64,000 bases of DNA from Halichondria panicea. Its lineage: Eukaryota > Porifera > Demospongiae > Suberitida > Halichondriidae. This document shows, in pieces, positions 36,601 to 48,143 of this stretch (its first letter is position 1; each line of letters starts with the position of its first letter). The notes under the pieces were generated by a model, which ran no database searches, was not told the DNA's origin, and worked only from the letters and a program-made list of their open reading frames with translations. The stretch spans positions 3,201,963 to 3,265,962 of the forward strand of contig NC_087382.1 in assembly GCF_963675165.1 (NCBI RefSeq). The letters run 5' to 3'. The position numbers were made by a program, and so were the translations under genes.

Positions 36601-37839
36601 CCATTGACCGATTACACAGCCGTGTGACAGAGAGTGAACATTCTTGAGTTACATAGTTCCAGAATACAATAATCATCACAATCGCACACAATGAAAGAAT
36701 AGTCACAACACTTACAATTTACATACCGTGGAAACAGCGCTTACTCGATTATAAACGTATCTTTATTTTTAAGCGCATGCTCAACTGCAGGTTCTTTGTA
36801 CTCGAATTGAAGGAAGGTTATTAGTGAAATTTTAGAATTGGTTCAGCTATCTATGAGCTAGCTAGCTAGCTTGTACAGTGCATGATAGCTACATAGCTGG
36901 TGATATCCATTCCATCTGTCTCTGGGCATGAGAGAATGTGAGAAATTGATGAGGTGGACTTCGGACCCTTTTTGTTCCAGTTCTGAATGTTTTTATAATA
37001 TAAATTTAAGTGTTGTTAAACGAACTGTAAAATAGACAGGGTTGCCTGTTTACCTTACTTGTTCATTTCCTAGCTAGTCATCTCTTGTCATAGATACATC
37101 TGCATTATAGGCACATGCATTATAGGCGCATGCATTCTCGAATATAAGCGTATAGAGCTAGCTCTGCTATTGACCCCATGAGCACATGCGCTAATAATCC
37201 AGTTTCTATGATACTGCATCTAGTCAAACAATGCTGTTGGATATGTACCTTCTAGGAACGTGTTCTTCTTCATCAGTAGACAATTCATCTGCTGATAGTT
37301 CATTCTCAACTGGAGTTGGCTGTTCCTCGGCGCTTGTCTTTACGGTAACTGTTTCCACGGTAACTGTATCCACGACCTCATGCCCACCCCCATCAGTCAC
37401 ACCTTGAACTGAAGTGAAATATTTTTTCCATATGCATACACACACATGGAAAGAGTACCGCATATAATTTATATAGACGGTATAAACTTTTTCGTGGATA
37501 AAAATGTACCGCAAACATTTATACGCACGAATAGCGCAAAAAACTGCTGTCCCATGAAAATTAGTGGTCTTTCCACAAAAGGTTATACCCTCAAATGAAA
37601 TTATACTCGCTATACGGTAATCACTACTCCCCTGCAAACATACCTTCTAAACTATCTGCCCTCGTTGTCACTTCGTCACTCGAAGGGACATCTTGGATTA
37701 TTTTACTGTCATTTATTGGGTCAGTCTCTATGTCTAGAGCATCTTCAAAATCTTCACTATCTTGAGACGAACCACTTGGTGTGTGTGTTTTTGTGTTTTT
37801 CACTATCACAGGCAACGGTTCTTCTTGAACTTGAGCCAT
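24839..37839 (-). CDS. CASC3: CASC3 / Barentsz (MLN51), exon junction complex core component
   Basis: Binds eIF4A3 on spliced mRNA as the fourth EJC core protein. Exons in transcript order: 37644-37839, 37249-37408, 35347-35476, 34797-35221, 33762-33864, 32251-32276, 31724-31957, 31281-31418, 30025-30476, 28143-28370, 26279-26565, 25776-26021, 24839-24850. Phases close at 2637 nt, 878 aa (human 703 aa). Family marks: VPTKGLFFQHD (human RKGLFFEHD), W.HD.Y...QQGPRSREE (human W.HD.F...QAPKSRQE), ARYWSNRQRD across the 26-nt microexon (human PRYGSPPQRD), and RPKRYSTRRQ (human RAKRYSSQRQ). Also acidic N-terminus, TEEQ repeats, an Arg/Asp repeat with RG boxes, and a Gln-rich C-terminus. The human YGYDIR block was not found, so a further exon divisible by three may be missing. 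The last exon encodes only DEP and stop and is the least certain. Confidence 0.88.
25550..25735. mobile_element. MITE family B, truncated copy
   Basis: Begins TACTGTATTACTAGAATGTT followed by TTGCGAGCATCAAAC, matching one end of the family at 10666-10891 and 55059-55279. The other terminus is not recognisable. Confidence 0.5.
26567..26763. repeat. (TG)n microsatellite, ~200 bp, at a CASC3 acceptor
   Basis: The longest microsatellite in the window, with TGCG and TATC interruptions. On the CASC3 strand it is (CA)n running straight into the acceptor of the exon ending at 26565. Confidence 0.95.
27600..27680. repeat. (TG)n microsatellite in a CASC3 intron
   Basis: Nearly pure TG tract in the intron between exons 28143-28370 and 26279-26565. 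Unlike most others it is about 1 kb from the nearest recognised exon. Confidence 0.9.
28488..29220. repeat. inverted repeat with ~130-bp arms
   Basis: Left arm 28488-28612 and right arm 29082-29220 are reverse complements of each other with small indels: both carry agcctccttcgcagcctctc and ctaagtcgcgtga, one inverted. The 470-bp spacer shows no ORF. It probably represents either a palindromic transposon or two inverted insertions in a CASC3 intron. Confidence 0.75.
29445..29509. repeat. hairpin-forming inverted repeat
   Basis: Two 31-base arms, aagttggggc...gtgaaac and its inverse, separated by ttc, with two mismatches. It would fold into a very stable stem-loop on either strand. Confidence 0.9.
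29610..29685 (-). repeat. tRNA-derived (SINE-like) sequence
   Basis: The minus strand reads TGGCTTAGTGG (A-box form) and, about 45 bases later, TGTTCAATTCC (B box with one mismatch to GGTTCAANNCC), at the spacing of a tRNA gene. No acceptor stem closes properly, so it looks like a tRNA pseudogene or SINE head rather than a working tRNA. Confidence 0.55.
30552..30768. mobile_element. MITE family A, copy 1 (TIR TACCGTATAGC)
   Basis: A 217-bp element with termini TACCGTATAGC and GCTATACGGTA. The interior carries ttcgcggaaat- and accgcaaacattta-type motifs shared with the copies at 37456-37619 and 46593-46800. Lies in a CASC3 intron. Confidence 0.75.
31081..31270. mobile_element. MITE family B, diverged copy
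   Basis: Begins TTACCGCATTACTAGAATGT followed by TTTGTGAGCATC, and continues with family-B motifs; the distal end is degraded. Confidence 0.5.
31500..31655 (-). repeat. 74-bp repeat family, two units (inverted)
   Basis: Minus-strand copies of the unit that is arrayed at 50285-50770: ggctgtattatagagggtgg, ggcctgctaacac and acacatgctatggagac occur in the same order. Lies in a CASC3 intron. Confidence 0.8.
32880..32990 (+). repeat. 74-bp repeat family, single copy
   Basis: Contains ggctgtattatagagggtgg followed by cctggtaacacaggtccaaa and catgctatggagac, matching the array at 50285-50770. Confidence 0.75.
33536..33700. mobile_element. MITE family A, copy 2
   Basis: Starts TACCGTATAGCGGGTAATTT and ends AAAATTACCCGCTACAC. 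The interior tttcgtgggcaagctgacc- and ccggaaca-type motifs are shared with the copies at 36314-36506 and 61427-61623. Confidence 0.7.
34850..35215 (-). repeat. coding repeat: TEEQ/TEEE-P units in CASC3
   Basis: About 20 imperfect units with the 15-bp core cttcagtggcctgtt (plus strand) encode ATEEQ, PTEEE and PEGP on the minus strand. All other frames stay open across it, so apparent ORFs of up to 140 codons on both strands are shadows. Confidence 0.85.
36314..36506. mobile_element. MITE family A, copy 3
   Basis: Begins ACCGTACAGCGGGTAATTTT and ends with the diverged inverse ACGAAAGTACCTGCTA. Interior motifs match the copies at 33536 and 61427. Lies in CASC3 intron 2. Confidence 0.6.
37116..37218 (-). 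repeat. 103-bp dispersed repeat, inverted copy
   Basis: Reverse complement of 43726-43828 with one mismatch seen by eye; lies in CASC3 intron 2. The palindromic word agagctagctct is inside. The partner is 6.5 kb away, in TAF5 intron 3. Confidence 0.85.
37456..37619. mobile_element. MITE family A, copy 4
   Basis: Termini TACCGCATATAA (diverged) and CGCTATACGGTA, with interior accgcaaacatttat shared with copies 30552 and 46593. Lies between CASC3 exons 1 and 2. Confidence 0.65.
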
Positions 37840-38407
37840 TGCAATAGTACCTCCTGCATGTAAGAAGGAGCTTGGTAATATTAATGTGTTGTGTGGGGCA
37901 CATGTGTGTTCTAATTAATGCGCACCATCCCAAAAATGTTGAGCATAGAGAGCACTAGAGCTAGCTAGAGATAGCTGCATTTTGCATTTTGCAAAGAAAC
38001 AAGTTTTATTCACCTTTTAGAAGGGGAAAGAAGCATACAGAGAGTAGCTAGACAGCTGGACACAAGGACGCTGTACACAATTTTTTTTTACAAAACACAA
38101 AGGCAGGTCATCTTGCAGTAAAAAAATTAATACGGAATGAGATGCCACGCCACGCCCTTTTTTGTGTCTCAATCAACATCCGCACTGTTTAGAGACAGTC
38201 TAGCTAGCTAATATAAAAGTGAAACTTGGGCTACCTTAGCCCCAACTAGTTCTGAGAGCTCTTCTGTTGTAGTGGAGGATACAGTGTTCCCTCAAGACCA
38301 CAACTGACCAGTGTCGAATTGACGCAAACCAGATCTACTATAAAGAGAGGCCTACAATTCCTGGACCTTATATAAAACCATCCTTTAATTTTTGAGACTC
38401 ACTTCAG
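37840..38407. promoter_or_regulatory. divergent promoter region, CASC3 / TAF5
   Basis: 568 bp separate the two start codons. TATAAAAG at 38212-38219, 189 bases before the TAF5 start, is a plausible TATA element for TAF5. No CpG-rich block or ORF is visible. Confidence 0.45.
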
Positions 38408-41400
38408 ATGTCGACCCAAATGAATGCTTCCCCTGACAAGGCTGCCCTGGCCACTGTACTCAACTATCTCAGGAACAAGAAACTGAAGGTACATGATTAT
38501 AAATATGTCACTGTTTACTATGAAATATAGAGCGTAACGATAATATTGTTCATAGGGCTAGTGGGGGAAGTTAGTAGTGTGGTTTTGTTGTGCATCGTTG
38601 TGCATTGTGTGTGGGTGTGTATGGTTTTGAGCTCAACGAGACCACTCGAAAGATCTCATTAACTTATGGCAGCTTGATTGTCTTCTTTTCAATCGATAGA
38701 ATTAATGGGTATTATTATGATTTAATGCCGAATGAGATGTTCTGTTTTTTGAGTCCATTTCTCTGATCTATAGCATGCATTATCCACTGTACACTTGTCT
38801 CTCGTATTATGCACTTGCTTTATTTCTAGCAGGTGTAGAGTACCAATTGCAAACATCACAGAGTAAATAATATGTTCTGTGCTTAAGATCCTTGTAGGAA
38901 TGCGAGAACTAGCCAACAAAAAACGTTAACTTCAACTCATTATTTAGAAGGGTATTATGTAAATAAATACGCATCTGTATAAGGTGGTGAAATCATGCAT
39001 GCATTCTTACTGAAGTACTTGTGTTGCTATTGGCAACTTTAGCTATACTTTTAGCAGCAATGAGAAGCCCTTTATGTTGAGTGGTTTGCAAAGCAAGCAA
39101 TTTGCGGTTTTGCATGATTTAAGTCAGATACATCCCATCCTCATCGGTCAGAAAACCTGGAGGTTATATAACTAGTTATGTAACACTGCTTAGTAAGAGT
39201 GTGCGTGCTGTGGTTGAGGCTAGCCATTGTTAGCACCTGTAGGTACTAACTATATTAGCATAGCCAGAGGGGCTTAATAATTATGCAAGTCGTTAGATTT
39301 TAGGCTCCTTCTGCACAGATATTGCATTATCTATATCACTATGTGTTATTCTTCTTATTGTTTACATTTTGTAATTTTAGGCTCCTTCTGCACCAAATTG
39401 CATTACATGCATTACATACTGCCCATAAACTTGTTAGTGGTCTAGGAGATTATTATTATTATTATTATTCTCTTCAAGACTTGCAGCTTTCTTTGAGTAT
39501 GCTGGTTGTTACATTCTCAGTATATTCGGTACATTTGAAGAAATTCCTTTCTGTTTTTAGACCCCCCCACGTTCGTTAGTTATTCCTTCTTTTTAACACG
39601 TTCCAACGTTAATTGGTTTTGCATGCATGCGGTGTTACACAATGTTATGGGGTGTTATGCAGATGCCAAACATGTACACTAATCAGGATAAGCTAATTTT
39701 TATCAACCACACAAACCAACTTGAAAGAGCATGTTGGAGCTTTTCCATGAGAACATTGTAACCACTCCAACCTCAGTACGCTGAATAGCATTAAGTATAT
39801 CTGGGTTGCTTGGCGACACTAAAGTCCCCGTGGGCGGTATCCTCAGTTGTGGTGATGGGGTCATGAATTATGTTGTTTTTGCTATTATTGAGTATGAATT
39901 TTTCCTTAGCACATATTAAATTGTTCTTTGAGCAATTTTTAACACTTATTCATGCATATTTTACCAGCTCCCCCCCCCCCCCCCCACACACACACAACTA
40001 TAGGGAACAGAAGAGGCCTTGAGAAAAGAACTCACTGTGCTTGGTCAAACCGAATATTCTGATCTGCCTATACCAGTGTCCACTCTTGGCTCCAGGTGAG
40101 GACAGACACACACACTCTGCGGAGACACAGCATTTGTATTGTTCAATTAAGAAAACAATAGACCACCTCAATCAACTACAATCCTTCTAGACAGCCATTA
40201 AAAATAGGAAATTCTGTGATACATTTATAAACCAAGACTATATAATTGCAGGGGCCACTCACTACACACTTAATTATATTATTATATTAATAAGGATGTG
40301 TGGGCATTTAAATCACTGTCTGTCTGTCTTCTTCACCACAGTGGTACAGAGCCTTCCAAGTATGGAGAGTCTTACTCAGGGTGAGTCTAGTTGAATATCG
40401 TATAAGTTCTCAGTGTACTGACAAATAATCATGTAACTTTTGTAGTATCATCATCCAAGCAAATCTTTGTCTGAACTAAAAAGCATTTTTGCGTAACGAT
40501 GTGTGCTTACGATATAAAACAGTCAATGTCCCTTGACATTTTGTACGCTTTGGACTGATTTCTAGGAACTCCGAAGATTGTCCCATTAGTGATTTGTAGT
40601 TTTATTGCTCCTGTAATTAATCTGTTTGTGTTTATAACTATGTGTCCACGTATACATGTAGATAGTCATTTCCACTGGCATGCAAAAAAGATATCATGTT
40701 AACTTCCTCCGCATGTATGACCAGCAGTGTTGACCGTGGTTACTTTCCCTTGAGTCAGCTAGTTACCGTTGATGGGATTGTTTTGTAGCTAGTAAGAAGC
40801 CTTTCTCTGCAACTCCACTGGCAATCTACTGCATGCGGTGCTAGCTGTGAATGATATCAATAGATATAGGAAGGGTTTCTTTGCAGTCCCATTCTTTTAT
40901 GCTGAGTGGCCTACCTGCAGCAATATAATTATTTGTGGAAGCAAACGTGCATGCCGTGCGTAGATGGCCTTATCACATACTTAATATCGGCTGCTTGCTT
41001 CCAGTCAAATTATGATACAGAATAGTACAATCAATCACGCCACTTTTTAGCCCATGCATCCATGCGTAGGCAATACCTTGTAGTTAACTTTATTAGGTTT
41101 CATTTGGTTTATCATTAGCTGTTGCTATGTGACTAGTTCCAATTATTCTGTGTTGCTTAGATACAATAATTGGTACTCTCTCTCTCTAGCGGTTTGCTGT
41201 TTTTGTCAGTGGTTTGGATAGTTTACTCTAACTATAATGGCGACTATTGTGTCCATCACTATCGGGCAATTGGCCTCCTTATTGTTAGAATTGTTCTGAT
41301 ATTTGTAATTGTACTGTTCAAGCTTTCACCGCCGTGTGTGTGTATCATTAAGACTCTGTACCTCTCTCTTTCTGTCTTTGTCTCTAGAGCACATGTATTG

Positions 41401-44400
41401 TATTTCCATTTTCATTTTTGTTCTAATCATCAGCAAATTCTTCGAGCTACTCATTTCTCAAGTTTCAAGCACTCTCTCTCTCTCTCTCAAGATGTCATAT
41501 CACTATAGCTAGCTAGCTAGTTTATTTGCCCACTGGCTCTCACAATGACATTGCCTCCCCTTTCGTTCCTTGCAGCTATACCAAAAGCCTCCCCTCCACC
41601 CTCACAACGACTGAACTTCAGTCTGCAACAAAAACAACAGAAATCTCTCGATCTCGCGAATCTTCAACTTCAACCGTAACCGACGAGAATCAATTCGATT
41701 CCGATTCCCCACAATTCGATTCCAACGATTCCATTCAGGAAAATATTTCCACCAAATCACCACTCGCCGAGATTAACTCTGCAACAAGACCGGCACATTT
41801 GGTCTTTAACAAAATGTTGTCAGCCAGCCCAACTCGCACGCTGATAAACATTGAAAGCGATGATGATGATGATGACTCTTCAACTCACGAGGAAAACTAC
41901 AGTTCTCCGATAAATTCTCAAAACTTGTCTATTTCTAGTCTCCATAACTACAAGCGCTCCAATTCGGAGTCTCCAAACGCCACCACTCTTAAAACAAGCC
42001 CTGTGATTACATCACCTGCTCCACGTCTGACAATGGGAAACCCGTTGCTCTATCGAGTCACAACAGACGGTTTGGGTCGGCAAATTCTCACTCCAATTCT
42101 AACCGTTCTACCATCCATCAACCCCATCACTACCTCAACTTTGCAGGCTGGAGGTCAGTCCCTCATTTTCAGTGCCCCTCAACCATCACTGTCACCACAG
42201 CTTCTCACGAGCTCTCCAAGCTTTCAAAACAACCTGCCGCAATGTCGAGATCGTGCCAGTTCAGATCCGTCTTTCAATCTGCTACCCTCGCCAGTCGAGC
42301 TCCCACGTGGTTCCCCCAATTCCTCGTCACCCCCCCGTACTCTGGCCTCTCTGATGCTTTCTGAAATGACACCACAGTATATGGAACTGAAGGCCTTTGC
42401 TGAAGATTTTAAAACCAAGAGGATTCGACTCGGCTACACGCAGGGAGCCGTTGGCCACAGCTTGGCACAGAAAGGATACAACAACTTTGCTCAGAGCACT
42501 ATCAGTCGATTCGAACAGATGCAATTGAGTCCAGCAAATGCAGCTGCCATTAAGCAAGTTCTGGAGAAGTGGCTTCAAGATGCTGAGAGTCCTGACTCAC
42601 AATCGTCACCTTCTTTGTCTTCCAGTGTTTCAGTGGTCCCTCTTGTCAACTGCCGGAAGCGCAAAAAGAGAGCTGTCTTTACAGCACAGACACGGGATAA
42701 TTTGGACGTGTTTTTCAAGCAAAACCCTCGACCGAATCGCCAAATGATTGAGAACGTTGCCGATGAGCTAGGCCTACTACCAGAGGAGGTCCGCGTGTGG
42801 TTTTGCAACAAACGACAAAAATCCAAGCAATCCTATTCTTCGTACGATCGTGAAAGCAGTGTCTCCACCTCCAGCTATATTGATTCGCCCCCCAGTTTCT
42901 ACGATTCAAACAAGGGTCGATCACCTTCCCCAAAAACTCCGTTTACGATCGACGAGCTGAGCAAGTCGAGTGTGAGTATGACCACAAGCCCACCTCAAAC
43001 CAGCCCCGTCCAGCTGTCAACTCTCGGACTTGTACGACCTTTGTCCTCTACCGGGCTGTATCCTGTGATGTTCCCGTCACCACCGAGGCTTATCAGTAGC
43101 CACATTGCCCAGACAACTGCTGCATAAACTTTGTATATGAACTCTATAAACAATCTCCATTTCATATATAATATTATATGTATAGAATTCAAAAATTGAC
43201 AACTTTCATGATTATTGGAATGTTTTTACGATATACTTTTTTTCCACTGACATAGTTTCGAATTGAGACTATCTCTATTTGTTTTTTTGTTTGTGATACT
43301 GCATATTAATTGTGTATATGATTATCGTGTTACTGGCCAATGTAATACAGAATAATACAATTATGATGTGTGTGTATACACTAGATGACATGAAAGTGAT
43401 TGTGTTACTCAATGTTTGGAGCGTCATAATTACACTTGATTGGATTGCATTACGTTACTAGGCAACATGCACACACTCAGTAAGCATGTTTATAAAATAA
43501 TTACCACAGCAACGGGATAGCCCACTGAATTTTATTGTGTGTGAGAATCCATTGAATAATGTTTATTTAAAGTGATTCATTTAGAGAGGTATTGTTTGTG
43601 GGGGGGTGGGGGGGGGGGTGCAAACAGTAGGCTGCAGTATTGCATGCAGCTGCTGCGAAACTTTTGCATGCTGCTCAATGATGTGTGGAGCAATTAATTT
43701 GTCAGGACATTACTAAATATCGCTCTGCAGTATCATAGAAACTGGATTATTAGCGCATGTGCTCATGGGGTCAATAGCAGAGCTAGCTCTATACGTTTAT
43801 ATTCGAGAATGCATGCGCCTATAATGCAGTCATTTTCGAGCCCCACCCATTAACCGGATGTCTCTGTGAGATGAGAGCTGACTATAGTAACTGCATGATT
43901 CATGTGTTCCATTATTATGTGTGTTTATTTTGGGTGGCTTCCAAAACTGACTGTGTGCATGCTGGGCTATATATAGCTATGCGTATGTTATGCTGCAAAC
44001 AAGGTTTCTCCTTTCTGTATAATATTATATTATGAACATTCCTGCACTTGTTGAGATCATCTTACAACAAGCGTGCAACTATTTGTACATAGTGATCGAC
44101 TCAATTAATTTGGATTGTTAATTTTTTTTGTAAACACTGCATATCTCGATCCCCCATTTTTAACGAGTTTGATCGCTAGTATATATTAGCGTTTGACTAA
44201 TTTCATATGAAACTCTTTCTCATCACAGTCTGTTGGATTTCACCGAGAGAGCACTGGACCTCTACAAGGTACAGTACATGCACATGCAGTTATACTGCCT
44301 CTCTTACAAGTATACGCATATTGATAGTGGGCCTGTCTGTCTATATAGTAGTCACCCTTGCATGTATGGTCACCCTCAGGCAGGCTAAGAAAGAAGTGCA

Positions 44401-47400
44401 TGGTCTACTAACACAAGTCCAACAGGAGACTTTGAGGCCCAATAACCTGGCTGTATTATAGAGGGTGGCCTGCTAACACTGGTCCAAACACATGCTATGG
44501 AGACTTTGAGGCTTACAAATCAAAATAATGCTAGGTCAACTAAAAAGCTGCCTGGATTAACCTGACTGTATCATAGCGTGTATAGTATGCATGCTATTAT
44601 TAGTTTAATGTGATGTTAAACAAATTGTGATTGTCTTGTGCCGTCGTGCATCAATCTTATTTGCAAACACTAGTAACTTGAGTGTATTTCCTGCACGTAC
44701 ACACAAATGCACTGACATTGCATTCACAGCGTATACATTTCAACTGTAGGCATCTACTCAATTATAATAATTACTCTCCTACGTATCTATGGAGATCATA
44801 ATACCAGCTTGTGATTGGTCACGTTTCTCACACACTTACAGAGTGAATTGTCTCTTCTCCTGTATCCCGTGTTCGTCCATCTCTACATTGACCTTGTGGT
44901 CAGTGGCCACGCCCACCCTGGTACGTGCCATGCATTTCTCAAGCCGTATTATAGACTGGTTTTTAATTTTTTGTTTGTTGGCTAAGCAGGTTATATGAGG
45001 TTTCATGTATGAATGGTTTAGTTCTAATTCCAGTGATGATGATGTCATCTAATACGACTATTGTGTGCATGTGTGTGTGTGTGTGTGTGTGTGCATACAA
45101 TCCTGTAGCATATTTCATATTCCTGTTTTCGTGGTCTATGTATACGATTATTATAAGTGCATAGAGATGGAAGCTATAGCACACGTGTGTGTTCTTCCAT
45201 ATGCACGTACTACAGGTTCCACCCTGGTCCATACACCTGTGCCAAAAATGTGTGGGTGTGCACTAAGTGCCGAGTATTGTCTACTGCAAACTCGACCAAT
45301 TTTGCTGCTAGCCAAATGGCTTTGGGCAAAACTATACACCTGGCGGTCCACTAGGCCAACTGTGCATTCAATGCTAAGTGTATGGGAAGTTAATAATGCT
45401 ATACAGTAATAGTTGTATGAGGCAGTTGCACAGTTAAGTGGTACAGTGTGCACTGCAATGGTGCAGTTAGTTGTTTGGGAAGACCAACAGTGGCTGTATT
45501 ATAGAGGGTGGTCTGCTTATACATGCATGTCCAAACACATGCTATGGAGAGACTTTGGGGCCCATTAACCTAGTTTCCGTTTGAGCTCAAAAGTTGGTGA
45601 TGTCGTATGATGTAACAGGTGGTGGTCCAATGGAAGCGCCAATAGTTGAACTTTCAGTATACCTGCACTCAAATTGATCTAATCACATTTAGTTTAGAAG
45701 ATATTCACAAAAACGTAAAAAATCAAAAGTTCTACTCTCTTTGGTTGTTGCACTGTATAGGTGATCACACTGTATTATTATACTGAAAGCTAAAACAACA
45801 TTCTTTCACTTTAGCTCAGCAGTTTTTCCATCACTACTCTGAGAAGCAAGAGTCATTTCACGAGGAGGAGCTCCTCCGTCTCAAGAGCATCACCACCCCT
45901 CAACAGATGGTAAAGCATGAGCTGTTTGAGACCTTCAGGCAAGAAACTAAATATTCATGCAGTGTACTATTGGCATGTCCATGCATATCAATCATATTAT
46001 TTCTTTCATGATGTACGTACATATACATTTAGTTGCCTGTAGGGGTTGATAGATTATGCTGGCAGAGTAATAGCTAGGAACATAATGATTGTGGTGAGAA
46101 TTACACTGGCATAATGAGAATTGTAGGCAGGTTTTGGAAGTATATACAGGTCAGTCGAGTCAGTATAGTATAAACATCTGTAGGTCTGATGGGTAGTTAT
46201 CATACAAATTGTTGAATAGTTATACATCTCCTTAGCATGGCATCATTCTATAGGCTAGCATTTAGAGTCATGTGGCCATTATATTTATGTGTTATACGTG
46301 TGTGACAACATGGGACGTGGTCTTTGTTGAACTTTGGAGGAACAATAGGTAATTAGTAGGCAATCTGTGTAGACTGTTAGTTAACTTGAGCGTACAAGAA
46401 TAGAATAATAGATAGTATGTTCATGCATGAATTCCACACAGTAATTTAGTAGGTAGCACTCCCGGTAATATCTCGAGCTAATAATCTACCGCTATAATTA
46501 TACTTGACTGCCTGGTTCTTGGAATGTAACTATCTACACCGTCCTATTTATAATTATTATACGCTACAACTTTTCTTACATTCAAGTTTAAGTACCGTAT
46601 AGCGTGTATATTTTTCAAGGGAGTGTAAATGTTTGTGGTTTTCGCTGATTAAGCATCTACCGCGGACATTTATACATGTACCAACGAATTTAATATCTCA
46701 TGCATGCTGCAGAAAGGCTGCTATTCCGCGAAAACCTTTCTAACAGTCATTCCGCGAAAATGTATACACTTGAAATATAATATTCCCGCTATATACGATA
46801 TTTGTTTGAAGGGTATACTACGTGTATAATAATAATTGTATAAGCCATGGTTTGTTGTCACTACAGGAAGAACAAGTTCACCATTAGAATGTCTAATGAC
46901 TCTTTCCAGTGTCTGGACAAACATTTGCAGGTATACAGTATAATTATGTAGTTACTGATTTTGGAAAAATACGCAAAGCAATAATTATATTTGTTTTTGT
47001 CCGATTTTTACCGTCCCAAATAACTGAAACCTTCTTTAAGTTACAGAATTCTCGATGACATTTAGCCAAACTAACGTACTCATGCAATCGACGATACGTA
47101 TGTACATGGTAGAGTGCAACGTTTGAGACATGCTCCACTTTTGCTGGTCTCCTTATCGCTTGCCTCAGGTGAATCGTAACATGCTGATCCTACGAGTGAT
47201 AAATGATTTGCTTGAATTGGACGTATTTGATGGAACTCCGCGTTCAAAAATTGACATCAGGACGACGTCAGGAGCTATCGATGGCGAGGCTTCCACCAAA
47301 GGTATATGGCTGTGTGTGTGTGTATGGTAGCTAGCTACTTTATAATAATACAGTCAGTTGCTTGGTGTCCTTTCTTCTTGTCTTGTATAGAATGGATGAA

Positions 47401-48076
47401 ATAGATTCGCAACCACTAACTTCTCCTGACCATTGCAGCTAACAAAGTGAAGGTGATGTATGGCATCCCACGAGATCCCGATATGACAGCTGCTCTCGCA
47501 CAGCTGGAGGAGGAGGAGAACGAGGGACACCCTGACGATGAGAAACCAAAGGTGTGAGGGTGCGGGGGGTGTGGGGAGTGTGGGTGTGAGAGGGGTGAGG
47601 TGTGTGGGGGTGTGGGTGTGAGGGGTGAGGGTGTGTGTGAGGTGTGTGGGGGTAATGTTATGGGAGGATCAGTTGTTTATGCCATTCTGCAGAAAAAAAA
47701 GGCAAAGAAGGATCCCATCAGTAAGTAGCTATGACAGTGTGATTGCGTCTACACATGTTTAGGGTAGGATCAGATGTGTTGGCTGACTAACAATGTCATT
47801 ATGTAATAATGCAGACAAGAAGAGCAAGGTGACAGCCACTCCCAATGCCCCACCCCTTACAAGAATACCGCTCCCAAAGCTGTGAGTGAAACCCTGCAAT
47901 TATACTATAGCCTTCATTGTACTGATAAGCTAGTACCTGCATGTGTGTTACAGTCACTTTGCATGGCATTATGTTTTCATACCTCAATATGCATTTTAAT
48001 TTGTTTTAAAATCAACTATTTCAACTTCAAGTTGCCTCCCCCCCCCCACACACACACACACGCACACGCACACACA

Positions 48077-48143
<67 letters not shown>

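Noticed and set aside
41170-41508. 112-codon hydrophobic ORF upstream of the POU exon
   Set aside because: Starts and ends in CT-rich intron sequence, lacks splice support and family resemblance, and its frame does not lead into the POU exon.
41526-41575. TTG at 41526 as the start of the POU protein
   Set aside because: Non-ATG, and the segment to 41575 is a typical pyrimidine-rich intron end with tgcag; the exon begins at 41576.
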